A DNA stretch of 64,000 nt, from contig NZ_JBITLV010000008.1 in NCBI RefSeq assembly GCF_044465595.1, forward strand, positions 134,568-198,567, written 5' to 3'. Positions 24,766 to 34,015 of this stretch are shown one piece after another (within the stretch, counting starts at the first letter, position 1; each line of letters begins with the position of its first letter). The stretch comes from Spongisporangium articulatum. Its GTDB lineage: Bacteria > Actinomycetota > Actinomycetes > Actinomycetales > Kineosporiaceae. The notes under the pieces are model-generated. The model did not search any database. It was given only the letters and a program-made list of their open reading frames with translations, and had not been told where the DNA came from. The position numbers were made by a program, and so were the translations under genes.

Positions 24766-26343
24766 CTAGCCGATCGCCGCGCCGAACCGGGAGCCGCCGC
24801 TCACGGTCCAGGCCGTCCCGGCCTTGGTGCTGAGGCCGAACAGCGTGTCCCACGTCAGGTCGAACACGGCCCCGGCCGGGTAGCCCTTGTCGTCGGGAAC
24901 CCCGAGCCGGAGCGTCCCCCGGTCGGCCAGTACCGATCCGAACCGTTCGCCGGCCTCCGCCTTGCCGGGTACGCCCGTCGAGTCCTGGGTGACGAAGACG
25001 TCGTCCGAGCCGCGCGCCCCCGACGTGGTGAACACGATGCCCGCCACGCCCCCGACGTCCTTCAGGTCGCCGACGTCCTCCCCCGGCACCCCGGCCGCCA
25101 GGCTGAGCTCGATGAAGTCGTGCTGGACCGAACCGATCGCGACGCTCGCCCCGAACCGGTCACCGGCCTCCGCGGTCCCCGAGATCCCCTTCGAGTCCTG
25201 CCCCACGACCGTGTTCAGGATGTCCTTGTCACCGAAGCGCAGCAGCTGGACCGATCCGGCGTCCTTGGCCTTCCCGACGTCCTCCCCCGGGATGCCGACC
25301 GCGACCCAGGGGACCAGCGTCGCCGGCTCGCGGCCCACCGCGAGCGCGGCGCCGAACTCGTCACCCGCCTCAGCGGCACCGGCCACCCCGGGCGTGGCCT
25401 GGCTGAGCGTGTCCCCCTCCACCTGCGCCGCGGTGAGCGGACTCACCAGGAGCTCGACCGCACCTGCGCCCTCGTTCTCGCCCGGCACACCCACCATCAG
25501 GTCCTGGCAGGGTCGGATCGCGTTGGTGCACGCCCCCGACAGACCCGAGCCGAAGACCAGGCTGCTGCCGAACGCGTCGCCAGCCTCGGCGACCCCGGTG
25601 ACGCCCGCCGTGTCCTGGCTGACGAACAGCGACTTGTCGGTGGTCGCCGTGTCGTCGAACGACAACAGCACCACGCCCCCGGCCCGGGCCCGGCCACCGA
25701 CCGGCAGGCCGGGTACCCCGATCGCGAGCTGGGCGTATCGCTCCCGACCCGTCTCGCCCGCCCCGTTGCGATCGATGTCGCTGGCGAGCGCGAGCGCGGC
25801 GCCGTAGCGCGAACCACTGCTGCGCGGCCCGGCGAAACCGTTACCGGAGATGGTCTTCGGTGCACGGCCGGAGCCCAGACCGTCGGGGCCGCCGAAGAGG
25901 ATTTCGACCTGGCCGACGTCCGTGAACTCACCGAGGTTCTCGCCCGGCGTCCCGACCACGACGTCCGCACACTTGTCGCCGTCGACGAAGCCGACGGCCA
26001 GGGTCTGGCCGAACCCGTCGTTGGTCTCGGCCGTACCGCCGGCCTGGGCCGAACCCTGGGCGATGGTGGTCGACGACCCGAACCCGCCGCCGGCCTTGCC
26101 GTACCGCACGTCGATCCGCCCGGCCTTGGCCCTGCCGGAGACGGTCGCCCCCGGGTCGCCGGCCACCTGGTCGGCTACACCGTCGCCGTTGAAGTCGCCG
26201 GTGCCACCGGTGTCGACGCACGCGACGGCCGCGTGGGCCGGGCCGCTCGCGGCGACCAGGGAGCCCAGCCCCAGGACGGCGATCGAGCAGGCGGCGAGAA
26301 CACGGGTGGCGGGGCTCACGGGCACCTCCGGACGAGCTGCCAT
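24766..26343 (-). CDS. Secreted FG-GAP/integrin-alpha-like beta-propeller protein
   Basis: This 525-residue exported protein has a signal peptide (residues about 1-38) with AHA before the likely cleavage site. The body has seven blades, each marked by a G[DSE]xFG-like motif (NDGFG, GSRYG, GDAFG, GDEFG, GDRFG, GERFG, GSRFG) and a GVPGE or GIPGE loop; the first blade starts with DFNGDGVADQ, an EF-hand-like calcium loop. No anchor or enzyme domain is present. The fold usually mediates surface binding; the ligand is unknown. It lies between murA (convergent, 5 nt gap) and DUF2550. Confidence 0.85.
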   Translation of the reverse strand: MAARPEVPVSPATRVLAACSIAVLGLGSLVAASGPAHAAVACVDTGGTGDFNGDGVADQVAGDPGATVSGRAKAGRIDVRYGKAGGGFGSSTTIAQGSAQAGGTAETNDGFGQTLAVGFVDGDKCADVVVGTPGENLGEFTDVGQVEILFGGPDGLGSGRAPKTISGNGFAGPRSSGSRYGAALALASDIDRNGAGETGRERYAQLAIGVPGLPVGGRARAGGVVLLSFDDTATTDKSLFVSQDTAGVTGVAEAGDAFGSSLVFGSGLSGACTNAIRPCQDLMVGVPGENEGAGAVELLVSPLTAAQVEGDTLSQATPGVAGAAEAGDEFGAALAVGREPATLVPWVAVGIPGEDVGKAKDAGSVQLLRFGDKDILNTVVGQDSKGISGTAEAGDRFGASVAIGSVQHDFIELSLAAGVPGEDVGDLKDVGGVAGIVFTTSGARGSDDVFVTQDSTGVPGKAEAGERFGSVLADRGTLRLGVPDDKGYPAGAVFDLTWDTLFGLSTKAGTAWTVSGGSRFGAAIG

Positions 26344-26427
26344 GACCCCCGTGGCCAGTGCAGTGGGGCGAAATCCTGATGAACCCCGCCCCACCGCGTC
26401 AAGTCCGACCCGTCCCGAACGGGCGTA

Positions 26428-26895
26428 TCAGCGGGTGTACGAGGCGAACCCGGGGGGCGCGGACTCCAGCCAGGTCGCGAACCCGTTGTAGGCCTGCTCG
26501 CTCATCGCGAACTCGATGATCTCGCGATCCGCATCGGAGCCGTAGCGACAGCGTACGACCACCGAGTCCGGCAGGATCGAGTCCAGTTCGGTGTCGGTGG
26601 GTTCACGCCGCTCGACGACCTCGAGCCGGCCGCGCTCCAGGACCCGCCGCGGACGCAGCGTCAGCGTGAAGACCCGGAACCACTCGAGGTTCTCGCCGCT
26701 GTAGCGGGCCACCCCCAGGATCCACCCGCCCGGCTTCCCGGTCGGGTGCTTGCGCAGGGCGCAGTCGAAGCTGACCAGGTCGCGCCCGAGCGCGTAGCGG
26801 CGTCCGACGACCGCTCCCAGGGCCAGGCCGAGCAGGAGCAGCAGCGTCAGGACAACGATGACAGGGGCGGCGACGTACTCCGAGAACCCGCCCAT
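26428..26895 (-). CDS. DUF2550 membrane-anchored protein
   Basis: This 155-residue protein has one N-terminal transmembrane helix (residues about 9-30) and a cytoplasmic PH-like domain containing FDCALRK near its start. The domain and its place after atpC match M. tuberculosis Rv1312. Function is unknown. Its conserved position suggests co-transcription with the atp operon; 64 nt separate it from the atpC stop. Confidence 0.88.
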   Translation of the reverse strand: MGGFSEYVAAPVIVVLTLLLLLGLALGAVVGRRYALGRDLVSFDCALRKHPTGKPGGWILGVARYSGENLEWFRVFTLTLRPRRVLERGRLEVVERREPTDTELDSILPDSVVVRCRYGSDADREIIEFAMSEQAYNGFATWLESAPPGFASYTR

Positions 26896-26959
26896 AGCGC
26901 CTCGACCCGCTTACCGATGCTCGACCTGTTGCCCGACCCGACGCCTACGCTGACCGTTC

Positions 26960-27217
26960 TCAGCCCAGCGTGGCGTCCTGGGAGACGATCGTGACGCGGT
27001 CGTGCTCGACGGACAAGAAGCCGTCCTGCACGGTAGCCGCGACCGTCTCCCCCGAGCCGGTCAGGATCTGGACCTGGCCCGCGGCCAGGATCGCCAGCGT
27101 CGGGGCGTGCCCGGTCAGGATGCCGATGTCACCCTCGACCGTGCGGGCGATGACCCGCGTGGCCTCGCCCTGCCACAGGCGCTCCTCGGCGCTGACGACG
27201 TCGACCTGGAGAGCCAT
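26960..27217 (-). CDS. atpC: ATP synthase epsilon subunit, short form
   Basis: This is an 85-residue protein containing only the N-terminal beta-sandwich of epsilon (QVDVVSAEERLW, GDIGILTGHAPTLAIL, DGFLSVE). The C-terminal helical hairpin that can inhibit ATP hydrolysis is absent, where most homologues have 120-140 residues. The stop is followed within 64 nt by the DUF2550 gene, so the domain is not hidden by a frameshift. The ATG overlaps the atpD stop (ATGA). The subunit should still couple the gamma stalk to the c-ring. Confidence 0.93.
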   Translation of the reverse strand: MALQVDVVSAEERLWQGEATRVIARTVEGDIGILTGHAPTLAILAAGQVQILTGSGETVAATVQDGFLSVEHDRVTIVSQDATLG

Positions 27218-28677
27218 CAGGCACCCGTCTCCTTCTGGATCTGGTCCCACTTGCGCTCGACGTCGTCGAGGCCACCGCACATGAAGAAGGCCTGCTCGGC
27301 GACGTGGTCGTACTCGCCGTCACAGATCTTCGTGAAGGCCTCGACGGTCTCGTTCACCGGGACGGTCGAACCCTCGATGCCGGTGAACTGCTTGGCGACG
27401 TAGGTGTTCTGCGACAGGAACCGCTGCAGGCGGCGCGCCCGGGAGACGACGATCTTGTCCTCCTCGGACAGCTCGTCGACACCCAGCAGCGCGATGATGT
27501 CCTGCAGTTCCTTGTTGCGCTGGAGGATCTGCTTGACCCGGATCGCCGTGTCGTAGTGCGCCTGGCCGATGTAGCGCGGGTCCAGGATGCGCGAGGTCGA
27601 GGTCAGCGGGTCCACGGCCGGGTAGATGCCCAGCGACGCGATCTCGCGGGACAGCTCGGTGGTCGCGTCGAGGTGCGCGAAGGTGGTCGCCGGGGCCGGG
27701 TCGGTGTAGTCGTCGGCCGGCACGTAGATCGCCTGCAGCGAGGTGATCGAGTGACCGCGGGTCGAGGTGATCCGCTCCTGGAGCGTGCCCATCTCGTCCG
27801 CCAGGTTCGGCTGGTAACCCACGGCCGACGGCATCCGGCCGAGCAGCGTGGAGACCTCGGAACCGGCCTGCGTGAACCGGAAGATGTTGTCGATGAAGAG
27901 CAGCACGTCCTGCTTCTGCACGTCGCGGAAGTACTCCGCCATCGTCAGCGCGGACAGCGCGACCCGCAGCCGGGTGCCCGGCGGCTCGTCCATCTGACCG
28001 AAGACCAGGGCGGTCTGGCCGAGGACGCCGGCCTCGTCCATCTCCTTGATCAGGTCGTTGCCCTCACGGGTGCGCTCGCCGACGCCGGCGAACACGGACA
28101 CACCGCCGTGGTCGCGCGCCACGCGGGCGATCATCTCCTGGATCAGCACCGTCTTGCCGACACCGGCGCCGCCGAACAGGCCGATCTTGCCGCCCTGCAC
28201 GTACGGGGTGAGCAGGTCGATGACCTTGATGCCGGTCTGGAACATCTCGGTCTTGGACTCGAGCTGGTCGAAGGCCGGGGGCTTGCGGTGGATCGGCCAG
28301 CGCTCGGTGACCTGCAGGTCCGAGGTCGGGACGTCGAGCGAGTCGCCCATGGTGTTGAAGACGTGCCCGAGGGTCACGTCGCCGACCGGCACGGAGATCG
28401 ACTCGCCGCTGTCGGTCACGGTCATGCCGCGGACCAGGCCGTCGGTCGGCTTCAGCGCGATGGCGCGCACGACGTTGTCGCCGATGTGCTGGGCGACCTC
28501 GAGCCAGAGCTTGATCGGCTCGCCGCTCAGCTCGTAGTCGATGTAGAGCGCGTTGTAGATCTCGGGGATCGCGTCGGCGGGGAACTCGATGTCGACGACG
28601 GGCCCGATGACCCGCGCGACGCGGCCGGCGCCGGCCTCGGTCGAGGAGGCCTCGTTCTCGGTGACGGTGGCGGTCAT
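27217..28677 (-). CDS. atpD: ATP synthase beta subunit
   Basis: This is the 486-residue catalytic F1 subunit. Walker A is GGAGVGKTVL, the Walker B region ends in LLFIDNIFRF, and the catch-loop DELSEED is present near residue 395. An acidic N-terminal extension of about 15 residues precedes the beta-barrel. It alternates with alpha subunits in the F1 hexamer. The gene is 78 nt downstream of atpG. Confidence 0.98.
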   Translation of the reverse strand: MTATVTENEASSTEAGAGRVARVIGPVVDIEFPADAIPEIYNALYIDYELSGEPIKLWLEVAQHIGDNVVRAIALKPTDGLVRGMTVTDSGESISVPVGDVTLGHVFNTMGDSLDVPTSDLQVTERWPIHRKPPAFDQLESKTEMFQTGIKVIDLLTPYVQGGKIGLFGGAGVGKTVLIQEMIARVARDHGGVSVFAGVGERTREGNDLIKEMDEAGVLGQTALVFGQMDEPPGTRLRVALSALTMAEYFRDVQKQDVLLFIDNIFRFTQAGSEVSTLLGRMPSAVGYQPNLADEMGTLQERITSTRGHSITSLQAIYVPADDYTDPAPATTFAHLDATTELSREIASLGIYPAVDPLTSTSRILDPRYIGQAHYDTAIRVKQILQRNKELQDIIALLGVDELSEEDKIVVSRARRLQRFLSQNTYVAKQFTGIEGSTVPVNETVEAFTKICDGEYDHVAEQAFFMCGGLDDVERKWDQIQKETGA

Positions 28678-28755
28678 TGCGTCTTCTCCCTGCTGTACCG
28701 ACTGCGTTGGTCGACGGTCGAAAGGTCTGGTGGCCTGCTCGGCCGGGTCAGGTGG

Positions 28756-29652
28756 TCAGGAGCCGGCGAGGGCGTCGGCCCCGCCGACGATCTCGCTGAT
28801 CTCCTGGGTGATCTCGGCCTGGCGGGCCTGGTTGGCCAACCGGGTGTACGTGCGGATGAGTTCCTTGGCGTTGTCGGACGCCGACTTCATGGCCCGCTGG
28901 CGGGCCGCCAGCTCCGAGGCCGAGGCCTGCAGCAGCGCGTTGAAGATGCGGGCGTCCACGTACTTCGGCAGCAGCGCGTCCAGCACCTCGGCCGCGTTCG
29001 GCTCGAACTCGTAGAGCGGCAGGACGTCCTCGGGTGCCGGGGGCTCGTCACCCTCGACGACCTCCAGGGGCAGCAATCGGATGACCTCGGGCTGCTGGGT
29101 GACCATGCTGACGAACCGGGTGAAGACGATGTGGATCTCGTCGATCCCGCCGTCCTCGTAGTCGGCCAGGAAGTCCGCCACCAGGCGCTCACCGATCTCG
29201 CGGGCGTGCTCGAACCGCGGAGAGTCGGAGAAGCCGGTCCACTCGGCCCGGATGTCCCGGCGACGGAACCTCAGGAAGGCCACCGCCTTGCGCCCGGAGG
29301 CGTAGGTGACGACGTCCTTGCCCTCGTCGCGCAGGCGCTTGGTCAGCTCCTCCGCCGCCTTGAGAGCGTTCGAGGAGTACGCCCCGGCCATGCCCCGGTC
29401 GCTCGTGACGACCAGGACGCCGGCCCGGCGGACCTGCTCCTTCTCCGTGGTGAGCAGGTGCTCCACGTTGGAGAAGGTGGCCACCGCCGAGACGGCGCGG
29501 GTGATCGCCCGGGCGTACGGCGTCGAGGACGACACCGCCTGGCGCGCCTTGCTGATCCGCGAGGTGGCGATCAGCTCCATCGCGCGGAAGATGCGCTCCA
29601 GCGAAGCCGTGGAACGGATCTTCGCGCGGTACTCCCGCTGCTGCGCTCCCAT
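28756..29652 (-). CDS. atpG: ATP synthase gamma subunit
   Basis: This 298-residue protein forms the rotating central stalk. The N-terminal helix RIRSTASLERIFRAMELIAT-like region and the C-terminal helix ending in EITQEISEIVGGADA form the coiled coil inside F1. Start and length match actinobacterial homologues. The gene lies between atpA and atpD with short spacers (49 and 78 nt). Confidence 0.97.
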   Translation of the reverse strand: MGAQQREYRAKIRSTASLERIFRAMELIATSRISKARQAVSSSTPYARAITRAVSAVATFSNVEHLLTTEKEQVRRAGVLVVTSDRGMAGAYSSNALKAAEELTKRLRDEGKDVVTYASGRKAVAFLRFRRRDIRAEWTGFSDSPRFEHAREIGERLVADFLADYEDGGIDEIHIVFTRFVSMVTQQPEVIRLLPLEVVEGDEPPAPEDVLPLYEFEPNAAEVLDALLPKYVDARIFNALLQASASELAARQRAMKSASDNAKELIRTYTRLANQARQAEITQEISEIVGGADALAGS

Positions 29653-29701
29653 GTCTTCCTGCTCTCCCTAGACCGTCTGTCGAAGCGGAACCGGTTACGG
29701 C

Positions 29702-31333
29702 TCAGTGCTTCTGCTTGACGATCTGCTCCTGCTCGATGTCCTCGTCGGCGGTCGCCTCGTGCTCCTCGTGACCGGCGTGGACGCCGCCGTCGCCACCGGT
29801 GAACCCGGCGGTGAAGGCCTCGACCTCGGTCTCCAGCGCGGCGGCGGTGTCGTCGCTCCACTGGTTCGTCTCGGCGATGGTCTTCAGGATGCTGGTCGAG
29901 CGACGCAGGTGGTCGAGGAACTCGCGCTCGAACCGGCTCACGTCGCTCGCCTCGATGACGTCGAGCTTGCCCGAGGTCCCCAGCCAGACCGAGACGACCT
30001 GCTCCTCGGTCGGGTACGGCGAGTACTGCGGCTGCTTGAACAGCTCCATCAGGCGCTGGCCGCGGGCCAGCTGCTGACGCGAGGCGGCGTCCAGGTCGGA
30101 GGCGAACATCGCGAACGCCTCGAGCGCGCGGAACTGCGCCAGGTCGACCTTCAGCGAGCCGGTGACCTTCTTCATCGCCTTGGTCATGGCGTCACCGCCG
30201 ACCCGCGAGACCGAGATGCCGACGTCCACCGCGGGGCGCTGGTTGGCGTTGAACAGGTCGGACTGGAGGAAGATCTGGCCGTCGGTGATCGAGATGACGT
30301 TGGTCGGGATGTACGCCGACACGTCGTTGGCCTTGGTCTCGATGATCGGCAGCCCGGTCATCGACCCGGCCCCCAGGTCGTCCGAGAGCTTCGCGCAGCG
30401 CTCGAGCAGCCGGCTGTGCAGGTAGAAGACGTCGCCGGGGTAGGCCTCGCGGCCCGGCGGGCGGCGCAGCAGCAGCGACACCGCGCGGTAGGCCTCGGCC
30501 TGCTTGCTCAGGTCGTCGAAGATGATCAGGACGTGCTTGCCGGCGTACATCCAGTGCTGGCCGATGGCCGAACCGGTGTACGGCGCCAGGTACTTGAAGC
30601 CCGCCGGGTCGGACGCCGGGGACGCGACGATCGTCGTGTACTCCAGGGCGCCGGCCTCCTCGAGCGCACCGCGCACGGAGGAGATCGTCGAGCCCTTCTG
30701 GCCGATCGCGACGTAGATGCAGCGGACCTGCTTGCTCGGGTCGCCGCTGTCCCAGTTGGCCTTCTGGTTGATGATCGTGTCGATCGCGATCGCCGTCTTG
30801 CCGGTCTGGCGGTCGCCGATGATCAGCTGGCGCTGGCCGCGCCCGATCGGGGTCATCGAGTCGATGGCCTTGATGCCGGTCTGCAGCGGCTCGTGCACCG
30901 ACTTGCGCTGGACGACGGAGGGCGCCTGGAGCTCCAGGGCGCGGCGGCTCTCGGCCTCGATCTCGCCGAGACCGTCGATCGGGGTGCCCAGCGGGTCGAC
31001 GACCCGGCCGAGGAACTTGTCGCCGACGGGCACGGAGAGGACCTCGCCGGTCCGCTTGACCTCCTGGCCCTCCTCGATGCCGCTGAACTCACCGAGGACG
31101 ACGACGCCGATCTCGCGCACGTCGAGGGTCTGGGCCAGGCCCAGGGTGCCGTCCTCGAACTCCAGCAGCTCGTTGGCCATCACGCTCGGCAGGCCCTCGA
31201 CGATGGCGATGCCGTCGCGCGCCTCGGCGACCCGGCCCACCTCCTCGCGGGCGGCCGACTCGGCGTCGTAGGACTGGACGAAGGCGTCCAGGGCGTCCCG
31301 GATCTCCTCGGGACGGATGGTGAGCTCCGCCAT
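29702..31333 (-). CDS. atpA: ATP synthase alpha subunit
   Basis: This is the 543-residue non-catalytic nucleotide-binding subunit. Walker A is GDRQTGKTAIA, and the family segment ISVSRVGGDAMTKAMK is present. The last 30 residues form a hydrophilic tail rich in His and Glu (GVHAGHEEHEATADED); C-terminal extensions of alpha occur in several actinobacteria, and in mycobacteria such a tail suppresses ATPase activity. Whether this tail does so is unknown. Confidence 0.98.
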   Translation of the reverse strand: MAELTIRPEEIRDALDAFVQSYDAESAAREEVGRVAEARDGIAIVEGLPSVMANELLEFEDGTLGLAQTLDVREIGVVVLGEFSGIEEGQEVKRTGEVLSVPVGDKFLGRVVDPLGTPIDGLGEIEAESRRALELQAPSVVQRKSVHEPLQTGIKAIDSMTPIGRGQRQLIIGDRQTGKTAIAIDTIINQKANWDSGDPSKQVRCIYVAIGQKGSTISSVRGALEEAGALEYTTIVASPASDPAGFKYLAPYTGSAIGQHWMYAGKHVLIIFDDLSKQAEAYRAVSLLLRRPPGREAYPGDVFYLHSRLLERCAKLSDDLGAGSMTGLPIIETKANDVSAYIPTNVISITDGQIFLQSDLFNANQRPAVDVGISVSRVGGDAMTKAMKKVTGSLKVDLAQFRALEAFAMFASDLDAASRQQLARGQRLMELFKQPQYSPYPTEEQVVSVWLGTSGKLDVIEASDVSRFEREFLDHLRRSTSILKTIAETNQWSDDTAAALETEVEAFTAGFTGGDGGVHAGHEEHEATADEDIEQEQIVKQKH

Positions 31334-31422
31334 CTGGAATCCCCTGCTCTCTGTTCGTCTTGGCCCGTCGGGCCGAGCTGCTTTCGGTCTGAGTTCTAGG
31401 TCTGTGCTGTAGCTGTTTGCGG

Positions 31423-32253
31423 TCAGCCGGCGAGGGCCCGCTTGGCCCGGCCGAGCTTGGCGAGCACCGTGCTGTCCAGTAGCTCTCCGGCGACGAGGAT
31501 GCGCAACCCGCCGATGACCTCGGGGTCCACCGTCACGTTGAGCCGGATCTCGCGGTCGTAGATGCGCTGCAGGGACGCCGCCAGCCGGGTTCGCTGCGCG
31601 GGCTTCAGGTCGACGGCCGCGACGACCTCGGCGACCAGCTGGCTGCGCCGCTTCGCGGCGGCCGCCAGGTAGGACTCCAGGGCCTGGTCGGTCCGCACCC
31701 CGCGGGGGGCCGTGGCCGCCTGGACGGCGAGCCGCGTCGTCTGCGGGGTGGCCTTGCCCTTGAGCAGGGTGGTCACCAGCGCGGCCTTGCGGTCCGCCCC
31801 CGAGCTGCGGGCCGAGAACGCGTCCCGCAGGCCGGTGTCGGCCGCGACGGTGCGGGAGAACCGGAACAGCTCGTCCTCGACGTCGTCGAGCGTGCCCGCG
31901 TTCTGCGCGCCGGCGAGGACGGCGCTGACGCCGAGCTCGTCGGTGGCGTCGACCAGGTCGCCCGGGTCGGCCCAGCGGCTGCCCACGAGCGAATTCAGGA
32001 GGGTCCGCGTCGGGGCGCTGAGCGACCCGAACAGGCGCTCGGCCAGCGCCGACTTGGCCTCGGCGGGCCGCGTCGGGTCGGTGAGCGCCCGGCGCAGGCC
32101 GGGGTTGCCGGCCAGCACGCCCGTGACGGCGAACAGCTCGTCGCCGACGACCGCCGGGTCGGCCTTCGGGGCCCCGCCGCGCGGGCCCGCCGCGACCAGC
32201 GACTCGAGCTGTTCGTGGGCCTGGGCCAGCGACTGGCGGCTCGCTCCCTGCAT
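31423..32253 (-). CDS. atpH: ATP synthase delta subunit
   Basis: This 276-residue protein is the top-of-stalk subunit joining the b stalk to F1. It is longer than the 180 residues of proteobacterial delta, as in Streptomyces, and is not fused to b as in mycobacteria. The C-terminal IGGLRILVAGELLDSTV strand is characteristic. Its ATG overlaps the atpF stop by one base. Confidence 0.94.
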   Translation of the reverse strand: MQGASRQSLAQAHEQLESLVAAGPRGGAPKADPAVVGDELFAVTGVLAGNPGLRRALTDPTRPAEAKSALAERLFGSLSAPTRTLLNSLVGSRWADPGDLVDATDELGVSAVLAGAQNAGTLDDVEDELFRFSRTVAADTGLRDAFSARSSGADRKAALVTTLLKGKATPQTTRLAVQAATAPRGVRTDQALESYLAAAAKRRSQLVAEVVAAVDLKPAQRTRLAASLQRIYDREIRLNVTVDPEVIGGLRILVAGELLDSTVLAKLGRAKRALAG

Positions 32254-32837
32254 CAGCGTGCTCCGTCGGCGACGGCGGACTCCGACGCCTCGAGCTCGTC
32301 GAGGAAGCGGTCGATCACCCGGCTCTGCCGGGCCTCGTCCGCCAGGGCCTCGCCGACGATCCGCGACGCGAGCTCGGTGGCCAGCGTGCCGACGTCCGCG
32401 CGCAACTGCACGATGGCCTGCTGCCGCTCGGCCGCGATCTGCTGCTCACCGGCCGCGACGATGCGGGCCGACTCGGCTTGCGCCCGCTCGCGCAGCTCCG
32501 CCAGGATCTGCGCACCCTCGGCGCGCGCCTCCTCGCGGATGCGACCGGCCTCGGCCCGGGCCTCGACCAGCTGGTTCTGGTACTCCTCCAGCGCGGCGTT
32601 GGCCTCGGCCTGCGCGGCCTCGGCCTTCTGGATGCCGCCCTCGATGGCGGCGGTCCGCTCCGCGTAGAGCTCCTCGAGCTGCGGCACGACCCACTTCGCC
32701 ACCACGAACAGGATGATCGCGAAGAAGATGAAGCCCGCGATCAGCTCGGCCGGGTGCGGGATGATCGGGTAGGCGTTCGCCCAGCCGCCCTCTTCCTCGC
32801 CCTCGGTGGCGGCCAGTACGGCCGACAGTGCACTCAT
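32253..32837 (-). CDS. atpF: ATP synthase b subunit
   Basis: This 194-residue protein has one transmembrane helix (residues about 32-52, GFIFFAIILFVVAKWV) followed by a long charged coiled coil rich in Ala, Glu and Arg. It forms the peripheral stalk that holds F1 static. Only one b-type gene is seen, so a homodimer is expected. Confidence 0.96.
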   Translation of the reverse strand: MSALSAVLAATEGEEEGGWANAYPIIPHPAELIAGFIFFAIILFVVAKWVVPQLEELYAERTAAIEGGIQKAEAAQAEANAALEEYQNQLVEARAEAGRIREEARAEGAQILAELRERAQAESARIVAAGEQQIAAERQQAIVQLRADVGTLATELASRIVGEALADEARQSRVIDRFLDELEASESAVADGAR

Positions 32838-32881
32838 GGCTGCCTCGTCTCAGTTCGGCGGGGTGTTCGGTCGTCCGCCGA

Positions 32882-33088
32882 TCAGCGGAAGACGAAGGCC
32901 AGGGCGAGACCGAAGATGGCCAGCGCCTCGGTGAGGGCGAAGCCCAGGAACGCGAGGGGCTGCAGCATGCCGCGCGCCTCGGGCTGGCGGGCCACGCCGC
33001 TGATGTAGGCGGCGAAGATCAGGCCGACGCCGATGCCGGGGCCGATGGCGGAGAGGCCGTAGCCCAGGATCGCGATGTTGCCTTCCAT
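32882..33088 (-). CDS. atpE: ATP synthase c subunit
   Basis: This 68-residue hairpin forms the rotor ring. Helix 1 has the packing motif GPGIGVGLIF, the polar loop is ARQPEARG and helix 2 carries the proton-binding Glu54 in ALTEALAIFG. No sodium-type ligand set is evident, so the ring is presumed proton-driven. Confidence 0.97.
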   Translation of the reverse strand: MEGNIAILGYGLSAIGPGIGVGLIFAAYISGVARQPEARGMLQPLAFLGFALTEALAIFGLALAFVFR

Positions 33089-33194
33089 TGTCCGTCTCTT
33101 CCTCTCGGAGCTCGGCGCGCGGTGCGCCGTCGGTTTGGTGGTGCTGTGCCCCGGCCCGAAGACCGGGGAACGTCTGGTGTGGTGGTGCCGCCGA

Positions 33195-33986
33195 TCAGTG
33201 TTCGTCGGCGAGGGCGTCCGCGATGTACAGCGCGGCGAGCAACGTGAAGATGTAGGCCTGCAGGAACTGGACCAGCAGTTCGAAGCAGGTCATCACGAAG
33301 GCCATCAGCCAGGTGACCAGGCCGGCGCCCGCCAGGCCGATGCTGCCCGACTCGAAGACCAGGTACTCGCCGCCGAGGATGAACAGCAGCAGGAGGATGT
33401 GGCCCGCGAACATGTTGCCGAAGAGTCGCAGGGCCAGCGTGACCGGCCGGACGATGAAGTAGGTGTTCAGCTCCAGCAGGATCAGCAGCGGGAGCACGAA
33501 CCCCGGCACGTCCGGCGGGATCGAGATGCGCTTGATCCAGCCGCCGACCCCGTGCTTGCGGGCGCCGAGGAAGTGGTAGACGACGTACACGACGAGAGCC
33601 AGAGCGATCGGGAAGCCGATGCGGCTCATCGTCGGGTACTGGACGACCGGGATGATCCCGAACAGGTTGTTCACCAGGATGACGGTGAACAGGCTGAACA
33701 GCAGCGGGATGAACTTGATGAAGTCCTTGGCGCCGATGATGTCGCGCCCGATCGAGTTGCGGACCAGGCTGTAGCTGGCCTCCAGCAGCGCCTGCCCCTT
33801 GCCCGGGACGACGCTCAGGTTCCTCGTTGCGCGCACGAGCACGATGCACAGCAGGATGGCCGAGATGCCGAAGACGAAGATGGGCCGGGTGATGGCGAAG
33901 GCACCGTCGCCGATCAACGGCTGCCAGAAGTCGGCGACGCCGGGAGCCTCGTAGCCCCCTTCGGCTGCGGCGGCGAGCGCGATCAA
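33195..33986 (-). CDS. atpB: ATP synthase a subunit
   Basis: This 263-residue membrane protein has five to six helices and provides the proton half-channels. The essential Arg lies in PVTLALRLFGNMFAGH. Length and start fit actinobacterial homologues. It is separated by 106 nt from atpE and 29 nt from the small AtpI/AtpZ-like gene. Confidence 0.97.
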   Translation of the reverse strand: MIALAAAAEGGYEAPGVADFWQPLIGDGAFAITRPIFVFGISAILLCIVLVRATRNLSVVPGKGQALLEASYSLVRNSIGRDIIGAKDFIKFIPLLFSLFTVILVNNLFGIIPVVQYPTMSRIGFPIALALVVYVVYHFLGARKHGVGGWIKRISIPPDVPGFVLPLLILLELNTYFIVRPVTLALRLFGNMFAGHILLLLFILGGEYLVFESGSIGLAGAGLVTWLMAFVMTCFELLVQFLQAYIFTLLAALYIADALADEH

Positions 33987-34015
33987 CCTGCCATCCTCCT
34001 TGATTACTCAGAGTG

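Noticed and set aside
26896..26960. Frameshift hiding the epsilon C-terminal domain
   Set aside because: Only 64 nt separate the atpC stop from the next gene, too short for a roughly 45-residue helical hairpin.
27304..31399. Long plus-strand open frames (804 and 564 residues) opposite atpD-atpG-atpA
   Set aside because: They are antisense shadows of high-GC genes with conserved motifs; no ribosome site or recognisable domain.
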